From NCBI GenBank assembly GCA_030068075.1, contig CM057844.1:1860001-1924000 (forward strand): a stretch of DNA of 64,000 nucleotides, given 5' to 3'. Of this stretch, positions 34,518 through 46,975 are shown one piece after another. The position numbers and the translations under genes were made by a program. A model generated the notes under the pieces. The model saw nothing but the letters and a program-made list of their open reading frames with translations. It was not told the DNA's origin and searched no databases. How positions within the stretch are numbered: the stretch's first letter is position 1; the number at the start of each line of letters is the position of its first letter. Source of the DNA: Paguma larvata (taxonomy: Eukaryota > Chordata > Mammalia > Carnivora > Viverridae).

Positions 34518-36450
34518 TTATGTTTTGTCTCCCTCCCTCTCTGTGTCTTTTTTTTCTTTCCCCTCTTCCCCTCCCCCTGGTTTTTGCTTAGTCTCACAAA
34601 GTCCACCTATTCGTGGAAACATATGGTATCTGTCTTTTTCTGATTGACTTATTTCACTTAACATAATACCCTCCAGTTCCATCCATGTTGCTACACATGG
34701 CCAGATTTCATTTTTTCTCATTGCCACGTAGTAGTCCATTGTATATAAGTACCATAACTTCTTTATCCATTCGTCAGTTGATGGGCACTTGGTCTCTTTC
34801 CATGATTTGGCTATTGTCGAAAGTGCTGCTATGAACATTGGGGTACATGTGCTCCTATGCATCAGCATTTCTGTGTCTCTTGGGTAGATTCCTAGCAGTG
34901 CTATTGCTGGGTCAAAGGGTAGCTCTATTTTCATTTTTTGAGGCACCTCCACACTGTTTTCCAGAGTGGCTGCACCAGTTTGCATTCCCACCAACAGTGT
35001 AGGAGGGTGCTGCTTCTCCACATCCTCGCCAGCATCTATAGTTTCCTGATTTGTTCATTTTAGCCACTCTGACTGGTGTGAGGTGGTATCACAGTGTGGT
35101 TTTGATTTGTATTTCCCTGATGATGACATTGAGTATCGTTTCATGTGTCTGTTGGCCATCTGAATGTCCTTTTTGAAGAAGTGTCTATTCATATCTTCCG
35201 CCCATTTCTTCACTGGGTTATTTGTTTTTCGGGTGTGGAGTTTGGTAAGTTCTTTATAGATTTTAGATATTAGTCCTTTATCCGATATGTCATTTGCGAT
35301 GATCTTTTCCCATTCCGTTGGTTGCCTATTTGTTTTGTTGGTTGTTTCTTTTGCTGTGCAGAAGCTTTTTATCTTGATGAGGTCCCAGTAGTTCATCTTT
35401 GCTTTTAATTCCCTTGCCTTTGGAGACGTGTCGAGTAAGAAATTGGTGCGTCTTAGGTCAAAGAGGCTTTTTCCTGCTTTCTCCTCTAGGATTTTGACGG
35501 TTTCCTGTCTCACATTCAGATCTTTTATCCATTTAGAATTTATTTTTGTGAGTGGTGTAAGAAAAGTGGTCTAGTTTCATTCTTTTGCATGTTGCTGTCC
35601 AGTTCTCCCAGCACCATTTGTTAAAGAGGCTGTCTTTTTTCCATTGGATACATTTTCCCGCTTTGTCAAAGATTAGTTGGCCATATACTTGAGGGTCCAT
35701 TTCTGAGTTTTCTATTCTATTCCATTGGTCTATGTGTCTGTTTTTGTGCCAGTACCATACAGTCTTGATGACTACCGCTTTGTAGTAGAGGTTAAAGTCT
35801 GGGATTGTGATGCCTCCTGCCTTGGTTTTATTCTTCAGTATTATTTTGGCTGTTCGAGGTCTTTTGTGGTTCCATACAAATTTTAGGATTGTTCACTCTA
35901 GCTTTGAGAAGAATGCTGGTGCAATTTTGATTGGGATTGCATTGAATGTGTAGATTGCTTTGGGTAGTATTGCCATTTTAACGATATTTATTCTTCCAAT
36001 CCATGAGCATGGGATGTTTTTCCATTTCCTTGTGTCTTCCTCAATTTCCTTCATAAGTTGTTTATCGTTTCAGTGTAGAGGTCTTTCACATCTTTGGTTA
36101 GGTTTATTCCTAAGTATTTTATGTTTTTTGGTGCAATTGTGAAAGGGATTAGCTTCTTTATTTCTCTTTCTGCTGCTTCATTGTTGGTGTATAGAAATGC
36201 CACTGATTTCTGTACATTGATTTTGTACCCTGCAACTTTGTTGAAATCATGGATCAGTTCTAGCAGGCTTTCGGTGGATTCCGTCGGGTTTTCCATGTAA
36301 AGTATCATGTCATCTGCAAAAAGTGAAAGTTTGACTTCCTCCTTGCCAATCTTGATGCCTTTTATTTTGTTTTGTTGTCTGATTGCTGATGCTAAGACTT
36401 CCAACACTATGTTAAGTAGCAGTGGCGAGAGTGGACACCCCTGTCGTGTT
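34518..36450 (-). pseudogene. LINE-1 ORF2 C-terminal fragment
   Basis: Starts within the RT domain (reversed '[11 protein letters not shown]' context near 36440), includes intact FADD near 36315, thumb and C-terminal sequence, and ends in a frame that runs past IGG through a Lys/Glu/Gly-rich stretch to a stop at 34518-34520. The frame changes near 36060, 35540 and 35050, so it is not open throughout. Amino-acid identity to the 3.3-kb copy is very high over 35055-35513. Confidence 0.9.
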
Positions 36451-36474
36451 TGAGGCCTTAGAATTTTCAATCCA

Positions 36475-36610
36475 CTCTTGTTGTTCAGAGAACAAGACCC
36501 CAAAACGTGGCATAATTTGCTCAAGGTCACATGCTCATGAAGGACAAGGTGGTAGTTCTATCCCTGAATTTCGACATTGAATCTAGCACTTCTGCTTTGT
36601 CACTAGATGT
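36475..36610 (-). repeat. MIR SINE relic
   Basis: 'cataatttgctcaaggtcac', 'atgctcatgaaggac' and 'tgaatctagcacttctgc' resemble the reversed MIR core (reading 'aaggtcacacagctag' in other copies). It flanks the L1 insertion site. Confidence 0.5.
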
Positions 36611-37154
36611 TTTCTTGGTGATACTTTTTCCTTTCACCAAAAGATTTTTTTTAACTGACTTCGTGTCTTCCTGTTTGAATATCGGGCTGCAAATAGCTGC
36701 ATAATACCTTTCCTCTACTCAGGATTTACTAGAAGGTGATTACAGTACAATCGATTCATAGAATGAGACTCAACATGTCAGTTAAAAAATATACCAAAAT
36801 GATGTGCATAGATTTATAGTATTTAACAAGTTAGGATTAACTGCCTTGAGTTTTACAAGGAGCACCAAAGTACTTGCTTGAGCAACCCAAGAACCTCATC
36901 AATGCCAAAGGCAAGATAGGACAAGAAACACGGATCCTGGAAATAGGGGAAGGTAAACATTCACAGTAACTTCTGCTTATGTAGAAAATTGTCTAATCTG
37001 TTTTCCCTTATTAGAAACATACTATCATTTCTATAATGTAATATTGTGTGTTTTAAGGGACAGAATCTGAATGTGTAATGGTCCATGCAAGAAAAAACAA
37101 GTAGTATGGGTGCTGGTAAGGAGGATGAACGAACTTGCAAATCCTGCCTCAGCT

Positions 37155-37212
<58 letters not shown>

Positions 37213-38160
37213 CAGGGTTGGAGGGAGAGAAGGTGGAGACAGAGACAGGGGAGGGAAAGGGAGAGATTGAGAGAGAAGTTCTCTTCATTTAAGAGCCCGA
37301 AGCACTGACTGGCCCTGAACCCTCTTGTCCACTTTGGTGTCTGCCAAATTAATTCAGATATTCCCTCCACACCCCAGACCATTGTTCTTCTTTGGATAGC
37401 GTCCTGTCAGAGCTTTGAAGCTGAGCCCTCAGATTACCTGCACAGATGCAGGAAAGCTGGAGTGCCTTTAATCCTCATGTTATCAGCCCCAACATTACCG
37501 TGTGGTCCTATCCCATAGGTAGCTGGTGTCTTTGGTTGGGCTCCCCAGACAGGTGTAGTAACAGATAGAATGCAGGTAGTGGCTCCAGGAGGTATTCTTG
37601 GGGAGTCAGGGATGATAATCCTTACTGAGTAAGGGATGAAAATTTTTCTGAGGACCTCTAGGAGACAGGCAGTATCCATGTTATTCCAACTGAAGGTCCA
37701 GAGAAGTGGCATCTCTGTCCATTAAGCCCTGTTAGCCATTGGTTGATGACTGCTCCCAGGTGCTCTGGCTCCTTGGCATCCTTGCCCACCCCTACAATGG
37801 CAGGTGGCCTGCACCTCCCTTCAGGTGAACAGTAGAAATTGAAGGCATTGGAAACCATCTGGTCCGTGTAGATGGGAACAGCAAGTGCTAGAGGCTTATG
37901 GATGGGGCACCAAGAGAGTCTGCAACAGGGAATAGCATTCAATTGATGCACACAATAATTTATTTTCTCTAATGCACATAAAACTATCCCTGGTGATAAA
38001 AACCTAGCTTGACTCCAGAGAACATCCATTAACCATACTTTAACAGACTCTGAAAATGTTCTGTTTGATTACATTGTTATCTAGCAAATATTTATTGTTT
38101 GACAGGACTACACCCAGGGATGGAGCAAAGGAATGGAAGCAAAACACCAAAATGTCTTAC
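36611..38160. other. Unassigned non-coding sequence with a (GA)n
   Basis: No gene recognised. Minus-strand frames of 123 and 92 codons (37658-38029 and 37434-37712) lie close together but I recognise no family, and their junction lacks clear splice signals. Confidence 0.45.
37158..37209. repeat. (AG)26 microsatellite
   Basis: Pure AG run of 52 bases followed by an imperfect GA-rich tail to about 37280. Likely polymorphic. Confidence 0.97.
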
Positions 38161-38162
38161 AC

Positions 38163-38350
38163 TGGCAGAGACATCGGAGTCAAGATGCTTTGGCTCAGGG
38201 ATTTGTCTCTGTTTCTGATCAACTGTGTGACTTTGGTCAAGTCAAAACCTTCACATTCTTATCTAAAAGTAATATACTCCTTATAGGTTGAGTTTGAAGA
38301 CTAAATAAAGTCCATGCATATAACCTACTCTGCCCAGCACCTGGAATGGC
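38163..38350 (+). repeat. MIR SINE relic
   Basis: 'caactgtgtgactttggtca', 'agtcaaaaccttcacattc' and 'actaaataaagtccatgc' followed by 'gcccagcacctggaatg' follow the MIR core and 3' region. Confidence 0.65.
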
Positions 38351-38716
38351 TTGTCTCATTAGACAACATTTACTCATAGAGGTATCCCCTCCCTTGAGGA
38401 TTGTAAGAACAGAAAACAAGAGACCAGACTGTGTGGAGAAGTGGCTGTCAACAACTGAAATGTTTCTCCATACCAAGGGTAGGTCAAATATGTCCCTAAC
38501 AAATATTTCCAGCAACTGCAATATCTGTGGCACTTACCAGAGCTTGAGGAACTGCTGAGGGATGCCTCATCATCTGGGGTGGAGAGGATAATATTAAGAA
38601 GTTTGAAAGAAGGATTTGTAAAAAATGGGCAGGTGTTCAGTTGAGATCCCAGAACGTGCCTTTGCTCAAAATGTATCTTCTCCTTGGAGTATACTCTGTG
38701 TGTGTGTGTATGTGTG

Positions 38717-38748
<32 letters not shown>

Positions 38749-40156
38749 ACAGCACTGGAAAATAAGAGCATCCCTTACTGAAACTGTAAATGCACATGTG
38801 AACAACACTGGAGAAAATAGCAGATGTCATTAGTAAGCGGTTGGATGTGGGAGGAGGTCCTTTTCAAGAAAAAGGGTCAACCAGTCTTTCACTTTCCAGT
38901 CATGGTAACTCTCATCTGGCAATGTGGTGGTCAGAAGCTGGGCTGGAGAGAAGACGCAAGGTGACTGAGGAGTCTGTTTTTAATTTGGATTTAAACATGA
39001 AGAATTGAGTTATTGCAGAGGTTAAGATTAGAATACTAGGGGTATTAGTGATTATAAGCCTAGTCTCCCAAATAAGTCCTGAAATCCCCCATGACATCAG
39101 GAAGTCACGTCTTAGCTGTTTTCACAGTGGAGCCTTCATAAAGTGTACATCTGGCCTGTCCAACCTTTTGGAATCATTGCTGTGAGGCATTGGGTCATTT
39201 TATTTCTCAATCTGCTCAATGTTTATGGCACTTCAGAGAGCGAAGCTGCAATGTGTAAATGTTTAAATTGCTTGGAAGTCTGTACCAAAATAAAACCTAA
39301 AATCCTCAGGCCAAGTTAGAAACAGAGGGCAAATAAAGAACAAATTTCAATGGGAAATCAGAGTTTGAAAAAATGATATGAGTGATCCATTTAATTCCAT
39401 GTTTATTCATCTGTGAAATTGACGTACAATCCACAGCCAGCCCTGGAGTCTCCTAATGAATTTGTATGCTACTTATCTGACTCCCCTCTCTACTGTCTGT
39501 CCTGATGGTAAGCGGGGGCCTTTTAGAAGCCAGGATTCAGGATGCAGTATGAAATCGAGGAAAGTTATTGTAGCAGTTGTTGCCCAAAATTACAGTGTGT
39601 AAAACACACTCAGCTTTGCCATAACTCACAACAGGACCAATTATGAAAGAGTTAGTGGCAGCAGGGCCAGACTGATTGCTGAGATCCAGATGGAATATGG
39701 GATAGTTTACAGGTTTCTTAGACATTCCTGAACTTCCAAGAAAGTATTTCTTAGAATTTAGTGTTCCAACCACATGGATCCAAATCACTGAGGTGTTGTC
39801 ATAAAGAATAATTTGGGAGAAAGAATAAAGTCCTGAATCTCTTGACATCCAATAAATATTCCATAAAATTATGATTGCAAATGGTATATATAACAGGATG
39901 GATGCTGTGAGGCCCTGATAGGAAATTGCTTTGCTCTAATTTCTGGCCTCAAGCATGCTTTGTGAGATTTCCTTTCTTATTCCTTGATTAAATTTCAAGA
40001 AGTATCAACAGTTTTACTGTTACTTTCAGCCACTAAATCAGACTTATTTTTAGATACAAAAAAAGCCTAGTCCATGCTAGCTCAAAACTGCAATCTTTCA
40101 TCCATTCAAATCTTTCTTCTCTCCCCAGTTCAATGGCAAGTGGGGTGCACAGCAGA
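38351..40156. other. Unassigned non-coding sequence
   Basis: Contains the (TG)n below. A 103-codon minus-strand frame (39537-39848) looks mildly protein-like but has no identifiable family, no splice context and a length expected by chance. Confidence 0.45.
38697..38748. repeat. (TG)n microsatellite, interrupted
   Basis: TG repeats with TA and CG interruptions, total about 52 bases. It accounts for the His-Thr repeat in the minus-strand open frame here. Confidence 0.96.
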
Positions 40157-40172
40157 CCCTCCAGAGTATTTT

Positions 40173-40375
40173 TTAATGTTTATTTATTTTTGGGAAACAT
40201 AGAGGCACAGCATGAACAGGGGAAGGGCAGAGAGAGAGGGAGACACAGAATCGGAAGCAGGCTCCAGGCTCTGAGCCGTCAGTACAGAGCCTGACTCGGG
40301 GCTCGAACTCACAGACCGCGAGATCATGACCTGAGCTGAAGTCGGCCGCCCAACCGACTGAGCCACCCAGGCACC
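40173..40375 (-). mobile_element. tRNA-Lys-derived SINE (SINEC type)
   Basis: Reverse SINE with head 'gagccacccaggcacccc'. TSDs 'ccctccagagtatttt' (40157-40172) and 'ccctccagaggatttt' (40376-40391) differ at two positions. Confidence 0.92.
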
Positions 40376-40427
40376 CCCTCCAGAGGATTTTGTTGTCTCA
40401 TCCTTTCCTGTAGCACCTGGGGCTACA

Positions 40428-40475
40428 TACACAATCTGAAGAGTACAATCTGAGGCAAGAGTACACAATCTGAAA
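40428..40475. repeat. Short tandem repeat, about three units of 'gtacacaatctga'
   Basis: Units 'acatacacaatctgaag', 'agtacaatctgaggcaag' and 'agtacacaatctgaaag' in tandem just beyond the SINE. Confidence 0.65.
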
Positions 40476-43299
40476 GACATACGGAGGGACAGTGAAAGCC
40501 TTCTCTTCTGACAAACATCCTCTGAACCAATGGGCTTTTGTTGTCAACAAGAAAGGTACCACAAACCTGACTGTCAGTTGGTGCTCAGCAATGCCCTTCC
40601 TCAGTCCATTTAACATACTCAGTTCATCTCTTTAGGGTTAACAAAGTTCTGACAAGCTGGGAGAAAGAATCCACCTTTCAAAAGAAACACTATATGGAGA
40701 AAACATCGTTAAAATGAATATTTGAAAATATTTTCATCATCACATAGTTGTATTATTAAGAGCAATGGAAGCATGTCTTGGATTGGACATTCAACATTGT
40801 TCTTATCTGCATGCTATTTGGATTTTTTAAAAAATCTCCCAAACAAGAAGATTCTGTGAGTTATGAAGTCATTCACTAAAATCAACAAGGAAGATGAAAG
40901 TTTATGGCAAAATAAATATCTTTACATAATAGGTAGATGGGACTGAAAAGTGAGTATCAGGATTTACAGTGCATGAACAGTGTTTTATATCTCTTATGTA
41001 TTTTCATCTACTATAACAGCCTTTGAAACCAAATATCAAAATAAATCAATGTAAAGTATGCTTTTACATTGCTATATTACAGAATGTCATACAATTTTCC
41101 AAAATTTTTGAAGCATATTTGATCCTATTGCTCTCACTAAAATATTATCATTACAGAAATTGAATGTTTATAAATGTCCCTCTTAACAAACTCATCACTT
41201 ATTCCTGTGTGCTTTAAAATGTGGATATTAGTAAAGTTGCACATGTACACACATGTGTACTAGTATACTACACACACACACAGGCACATATTTTCAACTA
41301 TTATCAGTAAGGTTACATGAGCAGAAATCAGAATTTCCAACTTTAAAATCATAAGTGTATTGCCTTGCACACCCATTGGATTTATCTTGACCATGAAATG
41401 AGGACATCTGCAGCTGTCCACCACCTTCCATGTGGATCTACCCCTGGTCCACAACCTCAGACAGGCTCAGGTTACTGCAGATCCTCAAGGTTGTCTATAC
41501 CCTCCACCAGATGCCTCATCCAAGCAATTTTTTGTTCTATAGAAAAGACACAGGATGTTGTGTTTAAGACTCATCTTTAGGGGTTTGACTTGGTTAAAAT
41601 GAAGCAGAAAATATGACCCTGTCTTTTGAGTAAAAATGTAAATTGTACACCTGCAGTTAATCGTCTACTTCTCTCCCGTTTGAGGTCAGGATCTCCTGGA
41701 GCAGATTGTAAGAGGTGATGGATAAATGTCAGAAGTGATTTGTTAGGAAGGGGCCTTCTGAACATCAAGGAAGGAGTGGGAAGGAAGCAGGTTAGAGAAG
41801 CAGAGGAGTGATGTTAGGCAATTCTGGGAAGCCTCTCAGGTTCACCTTGATCTTGCAGGGAGCTCTGGAAGACTAATCACATTTTGGAGTTTGTCTTTTC
41901 CAAAGGAAAGAAGCTGGGTTTTCATACTTCCACACTAGTCAGGGAGGGACTACTGCCACCCCGGGATATGCAACCTCAAAGTACTTCTGGCTGTCTGCTC
42001 TGAGGATATCTTTGCCAGTGGCAGTCCTGGAAGAAAGCTGCAGTGCAGTCGTCAGATGCCAAGACCAGCAAGGGGCACAAGACCCAGTCAAAGGTATCCA
42101 GGAGATCTGGTGAGACACTACCATTTACTACTTTGCTTGCCCAGAGAACTATCACTTTACTGAATATGACCACCACCAGACTTACCATAAGTTTTCAGAG
42201 CAAGCTCACTTTACCAGGCCTAACCCAAGGATCTCACTCAGGCCACAGTCATGTTGACAAGGATGGAGGCCTGGTGTCTTCAGCTGAGTTTTTATTTTAT
42301 TGACAATAAAGCTGAAGAAAGAAAAGTTGTATCCAGCATCATCAGGAAACTAAATATTCTAGATGATGTAAACTTAATTTTAATGAAAATCATGTTGAAG
42401 TATTTGTATGAAAATCTTTCTAAAATACAGTTTCCTTATTTTCCTACTTGGCTAAGGGCTTCTGAGTATAATCAATGTTTTCCTAACAACATGACATCCT
42501 AACTATAAGTATCAAGTACTATTAAGTAATATCATGCAGTGCATGCTCAGTCTATTAAGATAGGAGGCAATACTTGATCTTTCATTGAGAGGCTTTTTCT
42601 TACTGTACATTTCAGTCCTTGTAGAAGTTTCTAGTCCTTTCTCTCACCTCCACTCTGTCAATGCATGCTGCTGATGGTGACTCTCTTAGCCTGGGGCATC
42701 AGCTTATATTCTAAGAAGTTTGATAAGTGGACATCTTAGATCTGCCTTTGAACTAGAAGTTAACTTGACCTAAGTTAGGGCATGAGGAATACTTCTGGCT
42801 ATAAGTTACATCAGCCTCAATACATGAGATTCAGTCACCTTTTTACCTTTACAAGACTCTTTACTTCCTTGTTCTGCCTGGGGTTTTAAATTTTAAGCCA
42901 TGAGGCTAAAGAGGAAATTTCATGTTGAGAGTTGCAGCTGAATCTATAACCTAGACCTTCTCCCAGATAGCTAGATCTCACCACTGTTCTGTACAGGACA
43001 AGTTATAAAGAAGTGAGAAGCATCTTTATTCTAGCATGGATGCAAAAGAAACAAGAAGCCCCATCAGTCCAGAGTTCAGTGTACTAGAAATAGGGCTCTT
43101 CTGTAGAATGTTAAGACTACAAATGACATCTGTACTCACTTCTGGGGCCTCAGGTAACTTACTATATTTTCTGTGGCTAAGCTAAAATTTCACTGAAATA
43201 AAGAAATATAAAAATATATGAAAGATTCTGCTTAACTAAAAAATCAGCTCATTGCTTTGGTTCACGAATCCTGCCTATGTGAGAGAGAACATACGTCCC
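40476..43299. other. Unassigned non-coding sequence
   Basis: No repeat family or gene recognised by eye. Open frames are at most 86 codons, with no domain-like features. Confidence 0.45.
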
Positions 43300-43470
43300 T
43301 GTATTCAGTAAATATTTTGTGCACAATTATGTGCCCAGCACTTATCTAACCCCTTACTTAGCAAGAATTGGGACCCTGCAGGATGCATAACAAGCAGTAC
43401 CAAGATGGGCTCTCATAGCATTCATCCTCATAGTTTGTCCATCAAACTATGACAAAAGACAACATCCCAG
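43300..43470 (-). repeat. LINE-2 3' end relic
   Basis: 'ttcagtaaatattttgtgca', 'tatgtgcccagcactta' and 'ctctcatagcattcatc' match the reversed L2 3' end in order (other copies read 'caaatatttattgagcac ... tgtgccaggcact'). Confidence 0.5.
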
Positions 43471-44536
43471 AATAAAGCCTCCTGTCTCTGGAATTCTTAA
43501 AGATGGAATTCAACACAAAAATTTGTTCTTATTTTATTTAGAAGAAAAAATTTTAATACATCTTTAATGTGTGTTTTTTCTGAATCTACATTTATTCTAT
43601 TAGGTCTCTCCCTCATACCAGCACTTAAATATCAGGTGCAATCCTTTTCTCAAGCTCATCCCACCTGTGCACCCCTTTAATATAAATATAATGTGCTCAT
43701 TTACTATCTTGAAATGAAATAAATAGGTAACATGCCTGCTCATCTGTGTAATTTTTTTAAGTAGGTCCTAATGACAACATAAAGGATAAATAAAAATAAT
43801 ATATATTTCAAAATATAACTGTTTGGGGATAAGTAATCAGTTGCTTGCACCCAAATGCAAAATCACTGTGGAGATAATAGCAAAATGACACCCATGCACA
43901 ATATTTATTTGCAAACCAAATATAAAAAGCTTTGTCACTGGTGCCATAATTTTTCAAGCTGGTGACTAACTGCTGACTAAGTTTCAAAACACAGTGGCAT
44001 CTTCCCTGAAGTTACCTGATTTTAGGATTCCTGTTTCAGCATGTGTTAAAAATGGGCAAGAGTTAACTTGTGTTTACTTATAAAATGCCATGGATTTTAG
44101 CCTACAGGTAATTAGGCTTCTCAGGATAATGGGACTCGAACAGGACATTGAAATGTGGTATAAGCCCTCACTGTGGGAGACTTCAGCAGAAGTGGTCTCC
44201 CAAAACCTGTCTGTGCTCCTCTGGATTGCCAGTCTCTCTGGTTAGTAGGCTGTGGGTAAATGAGCAATTTTGACCTTGGCAGCATGGACAGAACTGATAT
44301 GTTGGACATCTGCACTGAAGCAAAGGAAAATGAGGACCTCCTTTGTTCCCTCATTCCTGCCCCAGTGAGCAACCTAAAGTAAGCTGGAAGCTTAGGAAAG
44401 AGGTGGGCCCCACAACTGCATGGGGCTCCTCGTGAATGGGAAATAAACTTGCCTTAGGTTAAGACCCTGAGAATTCAGCATTTTCTGTTGTGACAGCTGG
44501 TGTTTGTTATCCTGCCAAACACAGGGCCTATCCTTT
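43471..44536. other. Unassigned non-coding sequence
   Basis: 44100-44500 has some LTR-like phrases ('aaacttgccttaggttaaga', 'ccctgagaattcagcatttt') but I cannot place it. Nothing else recognised. Confidence 0.4.
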
Positions 44537-44660
44537 GCATTTCGAGGTATATTTGTCACTGACCTGTATCCACTAAACACTACCCAGGCTCCAGAAGTTG
44601 TTGTGACAAGCAAAGATAGCCTCACAAATACTCAGAGTGCTCCCTGAAGAATCACGGCTT
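44537..44660 (-). mobile_element. MER5A-type DNA transposon relic (hAT-Charlie)
   Basis: 'catttcgaggtatatttgtc', 'ctgtatccactaaacactac' and 'gttgttgtgacaagcaaaga' match the reverse strand of the non-autonomous hAT element MER5A. No coding capacity. Confidence 0.6.
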
Positions 44661-45331
44661 TAGATCCATGACAAACTAAAAATCTTCATTAAAGCGATTC
44701 TTCTTCCACTTTATGCCTAAGTAATAGATTCATTCAATTTGCTCAAACTACTTTCTAGTCCTTGTTAAAATGAAGGAAACAATCACTCACAGCAGTCAGG
44801 ATTATAGAAACAAACAGTTAGACAGAAAGCAAACAGCCTTGAGCTTCTGACTACCAGTCTGTCTTGGGCTCTTTCGTGTTCATCAGGGCACTAGATGAGT
44901 TTTGCCTCCATACATCATACAGATTCCCAGCATCTGTGCTGTCCACTGCCTTGTGTGGAAAGGCTTTGTCCAGGTTGAGAGTTGTGTGACAGAAAGTGAG
45001 TGTGCTCTCTGGACAAGGCACCATTGGAGAAGATGCCAAAGTTAACTGAGGTGCTCTCAGAGTCAATCCACCAAGGGGAGACACTGGGCCTCACATCCCA
45101 GTGGCCTCTTTTGGCCCAGGCACTCTCTGTCCCCCAATCACGGATGTAAATTAAGAGCCACTCACTTCACATCCATGGTGCTGTCTTTGGTGACACTCTG
45201 AATCTCTATCACTCACTGGACTAGGTTCAGTCCATCTGCCTCTGCCTGAGCTGACTTTGTGTCTTTCCCAGATGTCCAAAAGACTGCTGCTGCCATGGAG
45301 GATGACTGATCCTGTTTTCTTCTGATACCAG
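44661..45331. other. Unassigned non-coding sequence
   Basis: No family recognised. A polypyrimidine-AG ('tttgtgtctttcccag', ending about 45274) and the one ending at 45331 are potential splice acceptors; see the next entry. Confidence 0.4.
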
Positions 45332-45425
45332 ATTCAACCACAGCATATCGACTTTATTGATAACAGAGAAATGAAACCAGCTATCGACCCCGAACCCACA
45401 CTCCAGAGACCATCTGCTGCATTAG
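45332..45425 (+). other. Possible orphan exon (weak)
   Basis: Ninety-four bases between an acceptor-like 'ttttcttctgataccag' and a donor-like TAG/gtaaac. One frame is open throughout, translating to a peptide beginning IQPQHIDFIDNREM, and three CpGs lie within about 50 bases in otherwise CpG-poor sequence. I do not recognise the protein. It could equally be chance sequence; no neighbouring exon is visible in the window. Confidence 0.25.
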
Positions 45426-45871
45426 GTAAACTCTTTGGATCACCTAAGGATTTCATAGAAGGATCTCTTGGAAATATTTAGTCCATAAGACTAACTATTA
45501 CCAAGCACAGCATTAGAAATTAGCAGAAGAAAATATGATCAGATTCTGGATTTTGTTTGTCTACATAAACTAGTTTGGATTTTACATATAACTATAAACC
45601 AAAAAAGCTAAAATATAGTATGAAATTTAGTATATAATTACTGATTGGTAGAAAAGCACTCGAGAATTTGGTATTTGCCATCAGTATCAGGGCCAATTTC
45701 ATGTAAACCAGTGTTTTCTCTACACCACATTCTGTAGGATGAATAGCCATTTATGGATATGAATGCCAGTTTTTAAAAGACACGGCTCGTATACATACCA
45801 TGATTCTATTTGATAATATATTTGAACACAAAGAAAGTCTCAAATGGAACACCCCAGGCAGCTAAGTGTTC

Positions 45872-46975
45872 TCATCATTCATTCAATTCACATTTTTGAG
45901 CATCTACTCTACATTAGATACTGTCACTTTCCTGGGAATATAGAAGGGGGAAAAGGCAGAAATCCTGTCCCTGTGAAGCCACCACCATAGTCGGGGCTGG
46001 CTGACAATGAACAGATCACTCAGTAAATCACATGGAGCATTAGAAGGTGAGGGCTAAAGGAGAACCCATTTTAAGGAACACAGGAAGAAAAAGCTGAGAT
46101 GTGGGTGGAAGGAAGGTTGTTGGGAAGCAAAGCCTTGCATGGGAAAGGATAAGAGCCAGGACACCAGGGGGTGAGGGGTGGGGGAAACATTCTCCACAGA
46201 GACAGCACAAAGGCAAAGACTGTGAGGAGGGCTAGTGTGGCTGGAGCAGCATGGGAAGGGGTCCAAGGGAAGGCTGGAGAGTAACCTAGGGTGGAAGGAA
46301 GTGGGAGAGACTTTAGCTTTACCCTGGAATTGGGGTTCTGAACAGAGAAGCTAACTCATAAAATTTACATTTAAATTTTTAAAAGACCACACCAGAATGG
46401 CTTCAGAGGGGAAAGCAGAAAGGTAGTACAGAGAGAACAGCTAAGAGGTGTTTGTACTTGCTCCTGGAAAAGTATGCTGCTCCCTAGCCCTGGGTAGTAG
46501 TGACGGAGGCCTTGGGAAATAGCCAGAATCTGGATGTCTGTCTACATTTGCCTACAGACTCGCTACAGATATGGGAGAGGACAAGTGCAACTGATCACTC
46601 CAAGATTTTGGCTGGAGCAGCTGAAAGCATGGAAGCCATTCATGGAGGAGGAAACAATAGACAAAGCAGGTACGGAGAGGTCAGTGCATAGATTTGGAAT
46701 GCACGCTGGACACAGCAGGTAGTTGAATATACAAGTCAGGATTTCAGGGAAGAGGTCTTATTCAAGAGATTATATTTGGAAGGAAACAATAGACAGTTGA
46801 CAGTTATATCAAGGAGTTGGAAGCAACAGGCAACTTAGTGAGGAGAGACAGCACCATGAAGTGGCTCAAGACCAATCTGTCGGTACTACAAAGAGGTTGA
46901 GTTGATGAGAAGGAATCTGCAAAGCTGACTGAGAACAAGCCAGCAGTAGGGTAAAAGAAAAACAAAAAAAGTACA
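45872..46975 (-). mobile_element. LINE-2 fossil, 3' region and ORF2 part
   Basis: Begins 'catcattcattcaattca' (reversed L2 3' terminus), then 'ggctagtgtggctggagcag', 'ttgggaaatagccagaat', 'ctccaagattttggctgg', 'gcaggtagttgaatataca' and 'caggatttcagggaagagg', in the order of reversed L2 ORF2. Highly decayed; no functional frame. L2 was active before the placental radiation. Confidence 0.7.

Larger units (their letters stand above)
34143..36450 (-). mobile_element. Young 5'-truncated LINE-1 with 3' transduction
   Basis: L1 sequence of the same subfamily as the 3.3-kb copy occupies 34379-36450, truncated within the RT domain. On the minus strand its own A-rich tail (34351-34378) is followed by 190 bases of non-L1 sequence, then AATAAA and a second A-tail. 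Flanking repeats 'aggccttaaaattttc' (34127-34142) and 'aggccttagaattttc' (36453-36468) match at 15 of 16 bases and enclose the whole unit, marking it as one insertion. Confidence 0.85.

Noticed and set aside
37434..38029. Two adjacent minus-strand frames of 92 and 123 codons
   Set aside because: No recognised domain, no convincing splice signals, and frames of this size appear several times in this window by chance.
38374..38808. 144-codon minus-strand frame
   Set aside because: It reads through the (TG)n repeat, giving a His-Thr run; it is a repeat artefact.
39537..39848. Minus-strand 103-codon frame with protein-like composition
   Set aside because: No family resemblance or conserved motif could be named; its length is within chance expectation for 64 kb read in six frames.
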